Source of the DNA: Tetragonia tetragonoides
Taxonomy: Eukaryota; Streptophyta; Magnoliopsida; Caryophyllales; Aizoaceae
Reading direction: 5' to 3'
Length of the DNA: 64,000 bases
Assembly: GCA_038025085.1 (NCBI GenBank)
Contig: CM076140.1
Location: forward strand, 23,778,501-23,842,500
Of the stretch, positions 1 through 13,572 are shown piece after piece (the stretch's first letter is position 1; every line of letters begins with the position of its first letter). The notes below the pieces were generated by a model. The model worked only from the letters and a program-made list of their open reading frames with translations, had not been told where the DNA came from and searched no databases. The position numbers and the translations under genes were made by a program.

Positions 1-713
1 TAGTGCTTCTTCTCTTGGGCAACCTTGCGAGCCAACTTTGTTGCATCCTTTAAGGACCATAATGGCTGTAATTCCATATTTTCTCAAATTTTATTGTTCA
101 AAACAACCAAGAAACGATCAATGTTGTTCCTTTGAGTATCTAGGACCCCCATCCTCCATTGGAGTTGTTCAAACTCCCTTGCATACTCGGTCACACTCTT
201 TTCATCTTGAGCTTGCGTATGTGGTGATTCAGTTGAGGTCTTGATAGTGAGATTCTGGTAAAAATCTCTTTTGCATGAGCCCTTTAAGTTTGCTCCATGT
301 CTTAACTCCCCTCTTACCATCTCTCACCGTTTTGTGCAGCAAATTCAAACCAAAGTGATGCATACCCCTTGAGTTTAACCTTAGTCACCTTGTAACATTT
401 TTCATCATTGTAACCCTCGGCCTCAAAATCTCTTTCTATGTTGAAGACCCACTCAAAGGTAATCATTAGGGTGTAGCCCACCATCAAAATCAGGATGTTC
501 AAACTTAACATCAAGCAAATAACCTTTATGTCTTCTCCTAGGATTAGAAGCACATCATGATTCCTAGGCCTTCTTTGCCTATTTTCATTTCTTAAAGTAT
601 CAAGAGTTTTGTTTCATTTGCTCCTTCAACTGCTTTATATCCCTATTAAGCCTCAGATTTTGAGCTTGTTCAAAGGTCACGTTCCTTTGAAAGCTCTCAT
701 CGCCTCCTCCCAT
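1..713 (-). pseudogene. Decayed Ty3/gypsy gag fragment, runs off the left edge
   Basis: The minus strand opens with ATG at 713-711 (MGGGDESFQRN) and continues through broken frames with capsid features of plant Ty3/gypsy gag: a KVKLKGYASLWFE stretch near 340-400 and a SVTEYAREFEQL stretch near 170-215, where the family usually has a tryptophan-rich helix followed by a YTREF-type helix. Reading frames change at least twice between 314 and 560, so it is not translatable. The gag continues past position 1. The tRNA-Met type primer site at 1516-1527 suggests a chromovirus, but no pol is in the window to confirm it. It would have formed the nucleocapsid of the virus-like particle. Confidence 0.75.
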
Positions 714-1155
714 TTTGTATCTAGGATCTTTTTAGTTGGCTAAAGTGCTTGGCTTTAGGTGTTTTTGTAGTTGACTTCACAGAAAAGAAGGTAAATGTGT
801 TTGGGAAGAGTAAATCACAAATAATCTCCTTTAATCTAATCAACTCAATGTGAGTGTTCGAAAATTAAGGATGTGATCTCTTACTCTCAAAGAAAAAAGA
901 TAAGAAGAGTAACCAGAAATAAGATAGAGAAAGAAGGGTTAAGAGAGACTCTAAGTCATCACAACAAATCTCAACCAAAGCAAACAACTTTATCAACAAC
1001 AATTTCAGATTTCGCACTCAAAACGAAACCAACTTTAACTAATAAACTGCTTCATTTCACAAAGATTTAACCAAAACCATCATCAAGCATTCAATGATAA
1101 GGGTCTAAGGAACTCAGAAAGTTATCAAAGTTGCCAACTTTACTTCTTGAAGCAT

Positions 1156-1515
1156 GCCAAAGCACCAAAGACAATCAGCTTGTTCCAGGTGCAAGTCCAG
1201 CGGGCGTGTCTGAGGGAAATTGCTTCAACGAGCACTCAATTCTTCTCCTTTTTTCCTCAAACCAAAACCAGGTGAAAGATGACTCACCAATGAAGAAAAT
1301 CATATAAAGGAACGAGCTAAGAAAACCAAATCTTTCGTGCCAAAGAACCAAAGAAAATTATCTTGTTTTAGGCGCAAGTCCAGCAGGAGCAACTAACGAA
1401 AAATGCTTCAACGAGCATTTAAATATTCTCCTTTTATCCTCAAACCAAAATCAGGATAAAAAGAGCACTCTTCAAAGAAGAAAAACCTTTAAAGGAACGA
1501 GCTAAGAAAACCAAA
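1156..1515 (-). repeat. Direct duplication of about 183 bp in a retrotransposon leader
   Basis: Two adjacent copies, 1156-1338 and 1339-1515, each begin GCCAAAG and end with GGAACGAGCTAAGAAAACC. Both carry GCAAGTCCAGC and GCTTCAACGAGCA in between. Copies differ at perhaps one base in five. They lie between the gag start and the primer site of the left-edge element, i.e. in its untranslated leader. Confidence 0.85.
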
Positions 1516-1527
1516 GTTTTGATACCA
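1516..1527 (-). other. Primer-binding site, initiator tRNA-Met type
   Basis: The minus strand reads TGGTATCAAAAC, close to the plant initiator tRNA-Met primer site TGGTATCAGAGC. It sits upstream of the gag at 1-713 in the right orientation. The 5' LTR should lie just beyond about 1532, but I could not find its outer end. Confidence 0.6.
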
Positions 1528-1788
1528 AAATTGATGCATAACTTAATGATTAAGCTCGTTCTTGGATAAGAATCTCTTTTATGCGATCAAAAAAAAAAAA
1601 AAAAGAATCTCTTTTATACTCTCAAAGTAACAAACCCTCACCACAATATAAACTCTAATACAAGTTTAGTATGGAAGTAAGGACTAAAAGCACAATGATA
1701 TACTCTCCTAAGATAATGAGATTAGGGGATAAAAAGAAGCAACACTCTTTGCGTTTATATAACTTCAAAATAGTCTACAGATTACAAG

Positions 1789-3882
<2,094 letters not shown>

Positions 3883-3887
3883 CATAC

Positions 3888-5429
3888 TATAGACACCCTA
3901 ATCGGTTCTCATCCCCTTGCACCGTAAAGCCCGATGATGATGGTAATGGATTAATATGGACGTAAGTAGAAAATGATATTTTTCGGAAATCTAGACCAAA
4001 TTCCTTGAAACCTCAGTCTTTGGATAAACCTTGTTATAAGGATTCCAACACCTTTGACCTTGCCTCAATCAGGTTCCCGGATCAAGAGATATTGCGTCTT
4101 GAAGATTTGGGTCAAAACCGCTCAATCCCGAACCCTGGGTCAGCCCAAGGGCAATTTCGTAATTTACTGAGCACAAAAAGTCAAAAATAACTAGTCGCGC
4201 GCGCGCCTCTGGGTCCAGCGGCTGACGCTATCAACCCGGCGACACACGTGTTACAGCGGGGGCCCTCAGGCCAGCCGCTAGGCCCAACGGCAGCCGCTGG
4301 CCCCCAGCTGCCTTTCGGGTAGCCGTTGGGCCTGATTTTCTGGCTGGGCCGAGTTTGGCGCCGGCTTTGCAACCTTAGTCCCCTAATTTCGTCCCCTAAC
4401 TCTATAAATACTCTCTTTCACCCTCTTTTGAGAGAGGTTGGTCAGTATATAATTTTGAGAGCAATTTAAGAACAATTTGAGAGCACAAATACCCTAACTC
4501 ATAGAGAATTCAAATTTTGAAGACTCAAGCAAGCCATTGCACCCAACCTAGCACCCAAGATTGAAGAGTAACTTCAATTCTACTAGTCCCGTTCGAATAG
4601 AACGTCACTCCAGGTTAACCATTCTGAGGGCCTAAATCTCTTATTAAACTTCTTCTTTTATCATTTATGATCATGTTTTATTTATCTTTTGATTATGGTT
4701 GAATAATTATGCATGTTTTGACCTTTGTAAATAATTATGCATGTTAGTTTAATTTAAAGTTCGCATCTTTTTATTAATTTATGCAAGTTTGCATCTTTTT
4801 TTTATTGTTTGTGCATGCATGTAGCAACCTCTTAGGTTTAATTTAGCATAAAGTTAATATTTTTGCATTGTTCTTCCATTGAAGTTACTAACAAATTTAT
4901 TGATGTGCATATGCAATGCTTGGCGCATTTAGCAAAGTGTGGTAGGTTGGAGCGTTTTATTATTGCTCTCATCTTTTGCTTGTGTTTGATAATAAATATG
5001 CATGTAAATTGGATATAAATTGTGCAAAGTAATAACGGTAGATAATTTGGTTGTCTTTAACCCGCCTAGATGAATATAGGATCTTGGACGACCGGATTTG
5101 TATGGAACCATGTAACTTAAATAAATATTTGACATGGATAGGCTTAGTAGAGGCCGTTAATTCGGGCGATTTAGATGAGATTCATTTTGTTTGCTTCGTA
5201 CCTACACCCCCAAACTCAATATTTAGCCCCTTGGGTATGAGTCAATTCCCAATAGAAATTGGGTGTACTTTTTGATGGTTTTCAATTGTTTACTAAAAAT
5301 TGGTGGCGACTTCATTGCTTGCGAATTATTATCCCCATCATAATTGAACTAATTGACGTATTATTTAAGAACCATTAATTCCAATCAAACCGCTCGCAAA
5401 TTAGCGCCGGAAAGGCGAGGGTTCTTACA
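3888..5429 (+). repeat. Element 1 5' LTR
   Basis: It starts TATAGACACC (the 3' LTR has the canonical TGTAGACACC, so the first G has mutated to A) and ends CTTACA. It is 1542 bp against 1504 bp in the 3' copy. A GC-rich block with AGCGGC/AGCCGCT palindromes (about 4205-4350) lies upstream of the TATA box. A block near 5198-5270, including an inverted repeat around CCCAAT...ATTGGG, is shared with the Element 2 LTR. TGGCGACTTCA at 5304-5314 repeats the start of the primer site. Confidence 0.95.
4403..4410 (+). promoter_or_regulatory. TATA box of Element 1 LTR promoter
   Basis: TATAAATA in the context CTCTATAAATACTC lies about 50-190 bases downstream of the GC-rich palindrome block. The same box is kept in the 3' LTR at 32280-32287. 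It marks the U3/R region; transcription should start about 30 bases downstream. Confidence 0.75.
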
Positions 5430-5447
5430 TGGTGACTTCACTGGGGA
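5430..5447 (+). other. Element 1 primer-binding site
   Basis: TGGTGACTTCACTGGGGA directly follows the LTR terminal CA. It matches the Element 2 primer site except for one base (T for C at position 4). It resembles the tRNA-Arg-type primer site reported for Ogre-like elements; I could not check it against a tRNA set. Confidence 0.85.
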
Positions 5448-6496
5448 TAATTATAAAATGATGTAATTCGAAAACCTATCCATGTCAATAGTTTATTTTT
5501 TCTATATGGTTCAATTACCGTATGTGTTTACATTCTTCGCTTTGCATCCATATCATTCATATTGCATGCGTTATCATCGCAAGATGTCGAAAGGCATCAC
5601 CACACCATAAAGAGGAATTACCCTTTGGAGCATTGTCTATGACTTAGGTCGGTGACCCACTAAATCCGAATTGCCTTTGCACATAGTCGTGTTCCACCCC
5701 ATGACATTTACATGTTTCCATTCCAAATATGTAAAATGGCACGTCTAGTTTTACTATGCATTCCATAGATGACGAAATGCATCCGGTCATGGGTTACCTT
5801 ATCCAACCATGGATTGTGTCAAGCTATTGCATTTAGTCCCATAGTCCATATCAAGGTGCTAATTGATTTACTGGCCATATTGTGATTGGTTGTTTCCTTG
5901 CTATGTGATTAGTTTCCATAAAATATTAGGATTAGATCACCCCTTAGGATTTTCTTGAGTCCAGTTTTGGGAATGTTTCCCTTTTGTGTGCTTGTGCGTT
6001 TTTTCAGGTTTACAAATAGAGTCTAAGATCTTTTGTTTTTAGACAATAGAATCCATGTATGATTCCGACGATGCTAGTGACCATATTAGGGAGACGTTCT
6101 TTTCCATACAAATTAGATTGCGTGCAAATAATATACTCTTGTCATTGATCTTTCATGAATAAAAAAGAGTCTTATTTATTTCCTTAAAGCAAGTCAACAA
6201 TATATTTTCCATTCTTGAATTCGGAAATTCTATTCCATATCCAAGTCAAGAATAGAGTCCTAATTCATTTCCATAATGCGAGTCAAGAGTATAATTTCTC
6301 ATTTTTTTATAGAGACGAAAGATCATTGACTGGAATATACAGTTTACATAAAATCGCGTCTCTCCTAAAAATCGTCATATTGAGGATTAATGCTAGATTC
6401 TTTTCCCACATTTGTTTTTAAAAAAAATAAAATCTTTCTTTTCGTGGAGTTTTCCATTTATTTCTTATTTTCTTAAACGAGCCTTTTTATCTCCAG
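5448..6496 (+). other. Element 1 untranslated leader
   Basis: No open frame with recognisable content. The first bases (GGGGATAAT at 5443-5451, overlapping the primer site) are complementary to ATTATCCCC in U5 (5328-5336). Near 6475-6496 a pyrimidine-rich stretch ends in CTCCAG, a candidate 3' splice site just ahead of conserved gag coding sequence. Confidence 0.6.
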
Positions 6497-7829
6497 AAGT
6501 GGTAGGAATAAAGATCACGGTCCTAGAAAGTGGGAGAGGCACGAGTCCAACAAAAGATTGATCCGCAAGCTGTCATTCGAACCTTCACCGCAAGCACAGT
6601 TCGTGGGCCCCATTTGGCTCGAGTACCTTCGCACACCGCCATTGTCACCTCATACCTCACCACCTAATTCACCTAAGACCATTATGTCTAGAGACGCTGA
6701 GAGAACCGCCGACCAAAAGATGGACGACCTTTTAGCCTAACTGGTCGCCATGAATGTTAGATTCACTGATATGGAAGCCCGTGTCGCTAAGTTGGATCCC
6801 ATACTATGAATGAATATGAACCCAAACCAAATGAAGAGAAGCCTGAGCCCTCCACTAAAGAGGTCCAAGAACTCCAAGCTAAGCTGAATAGGCTTTGAAT
6901 CTGTTCTAGGCAAGAGTCGTGTCTTTAATGACATGATCATCAATTTCGAAGGCTATGCTCCCCACATTAAGGGAAAATTGCCCACTAAGTTTTCCATGCA
7001 TGAAGTTCCCACATTCAAAGGGACCGATGATCCACAAGATCACATTAGGGCTTTTACCACTGCATTGGGCCTTAGAGGCATTGAGCTAGAGTTGTATGTT
7101 CACCTCTTTCCCCAAACCTTGGACCCTGCTGTTAGGGTCTGGTTCTTCAAACTACCCACTCAAAAGCTACATAAGTGGGAGGAATTGTCCACTTTGTTTC
7201 TAGAAAGATATGCTGACAATGTCTTGCCTCCCATGACATTGAGAGAATTGGACATCACCAAGCAAGGTGACAAAGAAGGATTCACCAACTTCGTGAGAAG
7301 ATGGAGGACCAAGGTTGCTCAAATGATTGATCGCCCATCTGAAAGGGATCAAATTAGAATGCTAGTCCAAAACTTGGCGTCTGAGTACCGTGCACCCATG
7401 AAGTTTTAGCCCATAACCATTTATGCCCAACTAACTGAAGTAGGCATGGCCATTGAGGATGACCAGCTCCAAAGAGGGAAGAACAACGTCACTTACAATA
7501 ACAACACAAGTGGCTACAAGGATAAGAAATACACCAACACCAATCATGCCTCCACAAGTAGAGGAAATGAGGTGAATGCCATTGCCGACAGGTGCCCGAG
7601 AAGGTTTACTCCCCTTGGGATGCCTTATGTCAAAGCTCTAGACAAATTACTCAAAGGAGACTATTTGCACCCTATTGGGCCTACTCCTGATCCACCCGTA
7701 GAGAAAAGATCGCCATATTGAAATGAGTCCGCATTCTGCAAATACCATAGAGGTCGTGGGCATGACATTGAGAAATACTACACTCTCAAGGAGAAAATTC
7801 AAGATCTGTTCGACAATGGCACCATACCC
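6497..7829 (+). pseudogene. Element 1 gag (Tat-type capsid/nucleocapsid), broken
   Basis: The frame conserved with Element 2 begins by 6500 (KWERHESNKRLIRKL) with no upstream ATG; the first ATG in frame is 6684. The capsid region (6933-7409) contains IKGKLPTKFSMHEVPTF, a DPQDHIRAFTTA stretch and FVRRWRTKVAQM. The zinc knuckle of the Tat C-x2-H-x4-H-x4-C form is seen at 7738-7780 (CKYHRGRGHDIEKY), where the last cysteine is tyrosine. In-frame stops occur at 6738, 7407 and 7719, among others. The product would package genomic RNA into virus-like particles. Element 2 holds the homologous gene at 58886-60159. Confidence 0.88.
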
Positions 7830-9263
7830 ATTACCTAAGGACGCGCCGCCGCCCAGTAACAATAATAATCCCCTTGGGAACTCTTTTGCGATTGACATAG
7901 AGGAAAGATTCGATCCATCATATCTAATCACTCCTATTGGGCAAGCCATACCACCATACCCAAGCCCAAGGCCCACGCTAGACATTTGTGGCCTTTGGGA
8001 TAGTGATGAAGAGGATAATGGACATTATACTGATCCTTAAGATGTGCTAACTCCTCAAGTCCATGACATAGCCAATGGCAAAGCATGGTATGACATCTCC
8101 GATGACGAGAAAGATGAAGATGACAAGGCTTTGAACTACCTCACAAGGTCGGGCCGCCAATTCAGGCCCGAGAACATCTACATGGATCTATCTCAAATCC
8201 AACCTGTAGAGCTTGTATCAATCCCCAATAGGGATCCAACCCAAAGAGAGGCAACTAAGGAAGATGATGGAACTAACATCCTTAGGCAATTACAAAAGAC
8301 CATTGGCAATTGTTGACCACTTCTATCACTCATAGAAGGGTCATGCTAGAAGCCTTGAATGCAACCACCATCTCTCCAAATGCTACTCCTGAGTATGTGG
8401 TTAACCTCCTGGTCCAAGGAAAGTCATTCACACCCGTCACCTTTTCTGATAAGGATCTTCCACCCGAAGGCATTCACCACAACAAAGCCCTCTATCTGAC
8501 TGTTATTTGTCAACAAAGACAAGTCCCCGTGACTTTAGTTGACAATGGCTCTGCTGTAAACGTGTGCCCCTTGAGGACTGCTGAACACCTCAAAATAGAC
8601 TGCAACAACCTCGCGCACTCCGCGCAAGGGCTAATAGCTTACAACAATTCCAAAAGGAACGTCTTAGGCACATTTTCCATGAATATTAACATTGGGCCCA
8701 TTGAGAAAATTGTCCAATTTCACATTATAGATATTCCGGCCACCTTTAATCTAATTTTAGGAAGGCCTTGGTTGCATGGGCTTAATGCTGTAGCCTCAAC
8801 CCTTCATCAAAAGGTGAAGCTATCTCTAGCACGATCCACTCTGGAAGTCTGTGTCGACACCATGGCAGCCCAAATAGAAAAAGCTCCAGTCTTAAAGATA
8901 GAGCATAACGAGCAAGATGAAGAATTATGGGGCTTTGAGAAGATAGCCTTCATAGAAACAATAGAGCTCGCGCTCAATGTGAATGCCCTGCTTAGAAAGC
9001 AAGGTTACTTTCCAGGCACCACTTTGGGTCCTCACCCCAAGGTAACCCAATCCTGCTGGAACACTAAGATAAAAAATGATCTATTTGGGCTAGGCTATAA
9101 ACCCACAAAGCAAGATATCCAAGCCTACATATCCAAGGAAGTGCCTAGGAAAGCCCACGCGGCCAACAAGCTAATCCCACATAGTATGGATCCTTATCCT
9201 CTAACTCTCAATGGGCAATTTCTCCAAGAAGGCGATCCATACCCCTACTATGGATTCCCATAA
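7830..9263 (+). pseudogene. Element 1 linker and aspartic protease, broken
   Basis: A frameshift near 7830 moves the reading frame. The linker carries acidic stretches (DSDEEDNGHY near 8000; YDISDDEKDEDD near 8090) and LTRSGRQF near 8140. A second frameshift lies near 8310. The protease follows with the active-site segment TLVDNGSAVNV at about 8533-8565, the D-N/G-G-S-A form typical of Tat elements, and a GRPWLHGLNA stretch near 8760 that matches the flap and second conserved region. Stops lie at 8038-8040 (TAA) and 9261-9263 (TAA). It would cleave the gag-pol polyprotein. Confidence 0.85.
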
Positions 9264-11330
9264 CCTTATGCAATCAATGGAATTCTAGTTCCAGGCTTTG
9301 AGGCATTCCAAGACTGTTTCACTATGAATGAAGAGGCACCAACACCTCCCAAGAAGGACCAATCCACTAAAGATTGGGTTAATGACATGGCACCCAATGA
9401 CTTTGGGCTACTATTTGGTGAAGAACGTCGCCAATACGATGAGGCAATAAGAAAACTTCCCCTTACTGTGCTTTTTAACAAAGGTTTCGAATCATCCAAG
9501 TTGATCACCCCAATCATGCCCGACCGCGCCACCTGGAAGCACGAGACAAAATGGGCTCCAGTCGAGGGAGTCAAGTACAAGTTCACGATACGCAATAGTT
9601 CTTCAGAAAGGCCCAATTCTGATTCTGAGTCCGAGTCTGATTCTGAGTCTATTATCCTAGAAGTGTCGGGTAGTCCATCCCAATCTATTCATGTTGCTAC
9701 TAAGGTCGTTAGTAATGACCTCATTGATGTATTGATCGCTTCTATTAATGTTATGCGTGTCAATTTTGCTTACTCGGATTGCCTTGTTGCTAATAATTCA
9801 GAAGACATAACAGAATTGCCAAAAGAAATCATTAAAGCACTAATGGAACATGAACAAAAGACTTCAATAGTCGAAGACGCAGAGACAATAAATATTGCAG
9901 CTAATGATGAGCCACGCCATGTGCAAATTGGCTTGTCTTTAACTTCTAATGAACGTGAACAATTCTTAACACTCCTAAAGAATTATACGGATGTTTTTGC
10001 CTGGTCCTACAAGGACATGCCCGGTATAGACCGCAACATTGCCCAACATACCATCCCGCTAAAACCCGACTGCAAACCAGTCAAGCAAAAGCAAAGAAAA
10101 ATGAAACCAGAGTGGGCTCTTAAGATCAAAGAAGATGTCCAAAACCAACTTGACGCAGGCTTCATAAGAGTGGCCAATTACCCTGATTGGGTAGCCAACA
10201 TTGTGCCACTCCCAAAAAAGGATGGACGGGTACGAATGTGCGTGGATTTTAGGGACTTAAACAAAGCAAGCCCCAACGATGACTTTTCACTACCCCACAT
10301 AGATGTTCTAGTAGAAAATACAGCAGGACACGCCCTCCTATCATTCATGGACGGGTACGCAGGATATAACCAAGTCCTAATGGCCAAATAGGATGAGGAT
10401 AAAATCACTTTCATCACACAATGGGGCACTTATTGCTACACCATAATGCCATTCGGGTTCAAGAATGAAGGGGTTACATATAAAAGAACCGCGACCACCC
10501 TTCTCCACGACATGATGCACAAAGAGGCTGAAGTCTACGTGGATGACATGATCATAAAGTCTAAAGAAAGAGAAGGGCATGTACCCTCACTTCAAAAGTT
10601 TTTCGAAAGGCTTAGGAAGTACAACATGAGGCTCAATCCCAAAAAGTGCGCATTCGGAGTCAGATCCGGCAAACTTTTAGGATTCGTCATAAGCACCAGA
10701 GGGATTGAGATTGATCCATCCAAGATCAAGGTCATAATAGACATGCCCCCACCGAAAACAGAAAAAGAAATCAAGGGCTTCCTGGGAAGAATCCAATACA
10801 TTAGTAGATTCATTTCCAAGCTGACTATCACCTGCGAGCCTATATTCAAAAAATTCAAGAAGGAGGTAAAAATGGAATGGGATGAACAATGCCAAAAAGC
10901 GTTCGACAAAATTAAGGTCTATCTGTCTGAACCACCTATACTCGTACCGCCCATTCCAGGCATGCCATTAATTCTTTATCTTACTATCACAGAAACATCA
11001 ATGGGGGCCATGTTAACCCAAGAAATAAACAAGGAAGAGAAAGCCATCTACTATGCGACCAAGAACTTTTTGGAATACGAAACCCACTATTCCTCTCTAG
11101 AGAAGACATGCTTAGCCTTAGTCGCCACGACCAAGAAACTACGACATTACATGCTCCAACACACGATCCACATAAGATCGCAAGAGAATCCTCTGAAGTA
11201 CATATTTGAAAAGCCCATCCTGAATGGTAGAATAGCAAGATGAACTGTCCTTCTGTCTGAGTTTGACCTCAGATTTGAACACCAAAAAGCAATTAAAGGA
11301 CATGCTATCTCGAAATACCTAGCTGAATCA
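9264..11330 (+). pseudogene. Element 1 reverse transcriptase and RT-linked RNase H, broken
   Basis: An acidic, serine-rich spacer (SDSESESDSES, about 9615-9650) precedes RT. RT landmarks are VPLPKKDGRVRMCVDFRDLN (about 10200-10260), a PFG motif (10450) and the catalytic YVDD (about 10531-10542). LGFVISTRGIEIDP and GFLGRIQYISRFI mark the thumb/connection. The following RNase H has TITETSMGAML (about 10981-11015) where an active enzyme has a DAS-type aspartate, so it is probably catalytically dead; Element 2 shows the same. In-frame stops include 10389-10391 (TAG) and 11241-11243 (TGA); a frameshift follows near 11335. Confidence 0.92.
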
Positions 11331-11935
11331 AGCTATTGATGAACCCAATCGCAAGGAAGAATATCATTTTCTAGACGAAGGGGTTATGACCTTGGACACC
11401 GAGATTTGGCAACTATACTTTGATGGAGCATCTAACCAAAAGGGCTTTGGGGTAGGAGTGCTAATAGTATCTCCTGACTGTGCACATACACCTATTTCGG
11501 TCAAGTTAGACCACGAGGTCACCAACAATGGCGCGGAATATGAAGCCTGCATAATAGGATTGCAAAACGCCATAAGCCTGGGCATTAAAACGCTTCGAGT
11601 CTATGGTGACTCGTCGCTCATAATCAACCAAATTTCCAAAGTATGGAAAGTCAAAAGTGAATCCTTGGCACTCTACCAAGAATACTTAGACAAAATCGTG
11701 GTGTACTTCAACCGAATACATTTCACATACCCTTCAAGAGAAGATAACCAATTCGCAAATGCCTTGGCTGAATTGGCAAGCATGATCAACATACCTGATT
11801 CCATTCGAATGATGCCCATTTGTGTACAAAGAAGGTTTGAACCTTCATATTGCGATGCTTTGGAGGTATTCCATGATGCAGAAGATGAATGGTACACTGA
11901 TATAAAGAACCTACTCGTCTATGAAATTTTACCTC
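11331..11935 (+). pseudogene. Element 1 second (archaeal-type) RNase H
   Basis: Catalytic landmarks in order: YFDGAS (D, about 11417), AEYEAC (E, about 11540), YGDSSLI (D, about 11607) and NQFANALA (about 11746-11769), where the expected last aspartate is asparagine (codon AAT at 11758-11760; Element 2 has aspartate). An extra RNase H between the RT-RNase H block and integrase is diagnostic of Tat elements; it is thought to supply the activity lost from the RT-linked domain. The frame is open from 11386 to 11952; a frameshift near 11935 separates it from integrase. Confidence 0.9.
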
Positions 11936-13133
11936 CCCGATTCTGGCCCTAGAGCCCAAAAGGCACTTAGAAGGCTCGCAGCCCAATTCATTGAGGTACA
12001 AGGTCAAATATACAAGAAAACCCCAAATGGAATTAATCTCTTATGCCTAAACACCGAAATGGCCCATAAATTCTTAAGAGACGTACATGGAGGATTTTGT
12101 GGACCGCACATGAACGGTATGATGTTATCTAGGAAGATAATTAGGCTTGGCTATTATTGGACCACAATGGAGAAAGGCTGTTGTGAATTCGTCAAAACAT
12201 GCTCACAGTGTCAGACACACGCAAATCTACAACACATGCTGCCAAACCCATTATATACTTTCACCTCACCTTGGCCTTTCTCAGCTTGGGGGATAGATAT
12301 CATTGGCAAAATAACCCCAATAGGTAAAGGGGGCCATGAATACATTCTAGTTGCAATTGACTACTTCACTAAATGGGTTGAGGCGCAATCCTACGCAAAG
12401 CTCAAAGCAAAGCACGTGGTTAAGTTCATCAAGGACAATATAATAGCTAGATATGGGGTTCCCCAAGAGATCATTAGCGATAATGGGTCACATTTTATGA
12501 AGGAAGTAATTGAGCTCCTAGCCCAGTTCAAGATCCAACATCGGAAGTCATCTCCCTAAAGACCGCAAACAAACGGTGCAGTAGAAGCAGCTAATAAGAA
12601 TATTAAGAAAATCATCGACAGGATGTCCGAAAATTATTACGATTGGCCTGACAAGTTGCCATTTGCACTTTGGGGATATAGGACTTCTATCCGCACATCG
12701 ACATGAGCAACACCATACTCCCTAGTTTATGGAATGGAAGCCGTTTGCCAATCGAGTTAGAGGTCCCATCTCTAAGGATCGTCTTAGAAAGCCGAATTCC
12801 AGAAGTGGATTGGGTTCAAGCCCACTATGACCAATTAGTCTTACTAGATGAAAAAAGGTTGCAAGCTTTGCACAATGTGAGAGTCTATCAAAAGAGCCTA
12901 ACAAAGCACTTCAACCAAAGGCTTAAAATGAGAGAACTCAAAGTTGGAGATTTAGTACTCAAAAAAGTAAGGGCCAATGTCACGGACCCACGAGGCAAGT
13001 TTAGGCCCAATTGGTCCGGTCCTTTTCTCATTACAGAATCCTAACCGGTGGAGCTGCAAGATTGGCACACTTAGACGGGATTGAGTTTAGTCAATGGATA
13101 AACATGGATCAACTAAAAAGATTCTATGCCTAG
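11936..13133 (+). pseudogene. Element 1 integrase, broken
   Basis: The H-H-C-C zinc-binding region is seen at about 12080-12215 (VHGGFCGPHMNG; CSQCQTH). The catalytic core shows the first D in WGIDII (about 12290), the second D in ISDNGSHF (about 12478) and E in AVEAANKN (about 12580). Stops at 12557-12559 (TAA) and 12703-12705 (TGA), and frameshifts near 12745 and 13040, break it. The C-terminal region KVGDLVLKKVR is in the Tat style, with no chromodomain. The conserved end MDQLKRFYA stops at 13131-13133, as in Element 2. Confidence 0.9.
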
Positions 13134-13572
13134 GCAAGACATCTAACATAGCACTTTCGAGAGGCCCACATAAGGCTAAGCAATCCCAGGGGAAAAAAAA
13201 AAAAAACCGGGATTCAATGTTAAAAAACGCACGAATAAGAACTACGAGTAGTCTGATTCCCCTAAAAGGATACGTAGGATAACCTAATTGCATCTGGGCC
13301 CGACCCCTTCATTATTTTCACGTTCAAAAGTTGTTAAAAATAATAAACAACAACAATAAAACAAATAAAGTTGCAATATTAAATAAAATCGAGCATGTCT
13401 CCATAAATAATAAAGTCCGTTACAAATGACATGGCAATTCCAAAAAATAATAATAATGCAAATATTATAAATCTAAGTCTAAAAGCGGCACATCACCCTT
13501 ATTGAATTTAAAGCAATACAAAAGGCAATCCTGAGCTAGACATGCTCCAAAAAGAGTATTTTTATTAGTAGA
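13134..13572 (+). other. Post-pol spacer with a conserved noncoding block
   Basis: No open frame. 13236-13304 contains GAACTACG, CTGATTCC, GGATACGTAGG and TGGGCCCGAC, a string matched in order by Element 2 downstream of pol (53347-53408, minus). It lies between the pol stop and the end of antisense gene A, so it is transcribed on both strands if both units are active. Confidence 0.65.

Noticed and set aside
5051..5275. A 74-codon frame present in both Element 1 LTRs
   Set aside because: There is no ATG start, most differences between the two copies change the residue, and the Element 2 LTR keeps parts of the DNA but not the frame. More likely a conserved noncoding U5 block.
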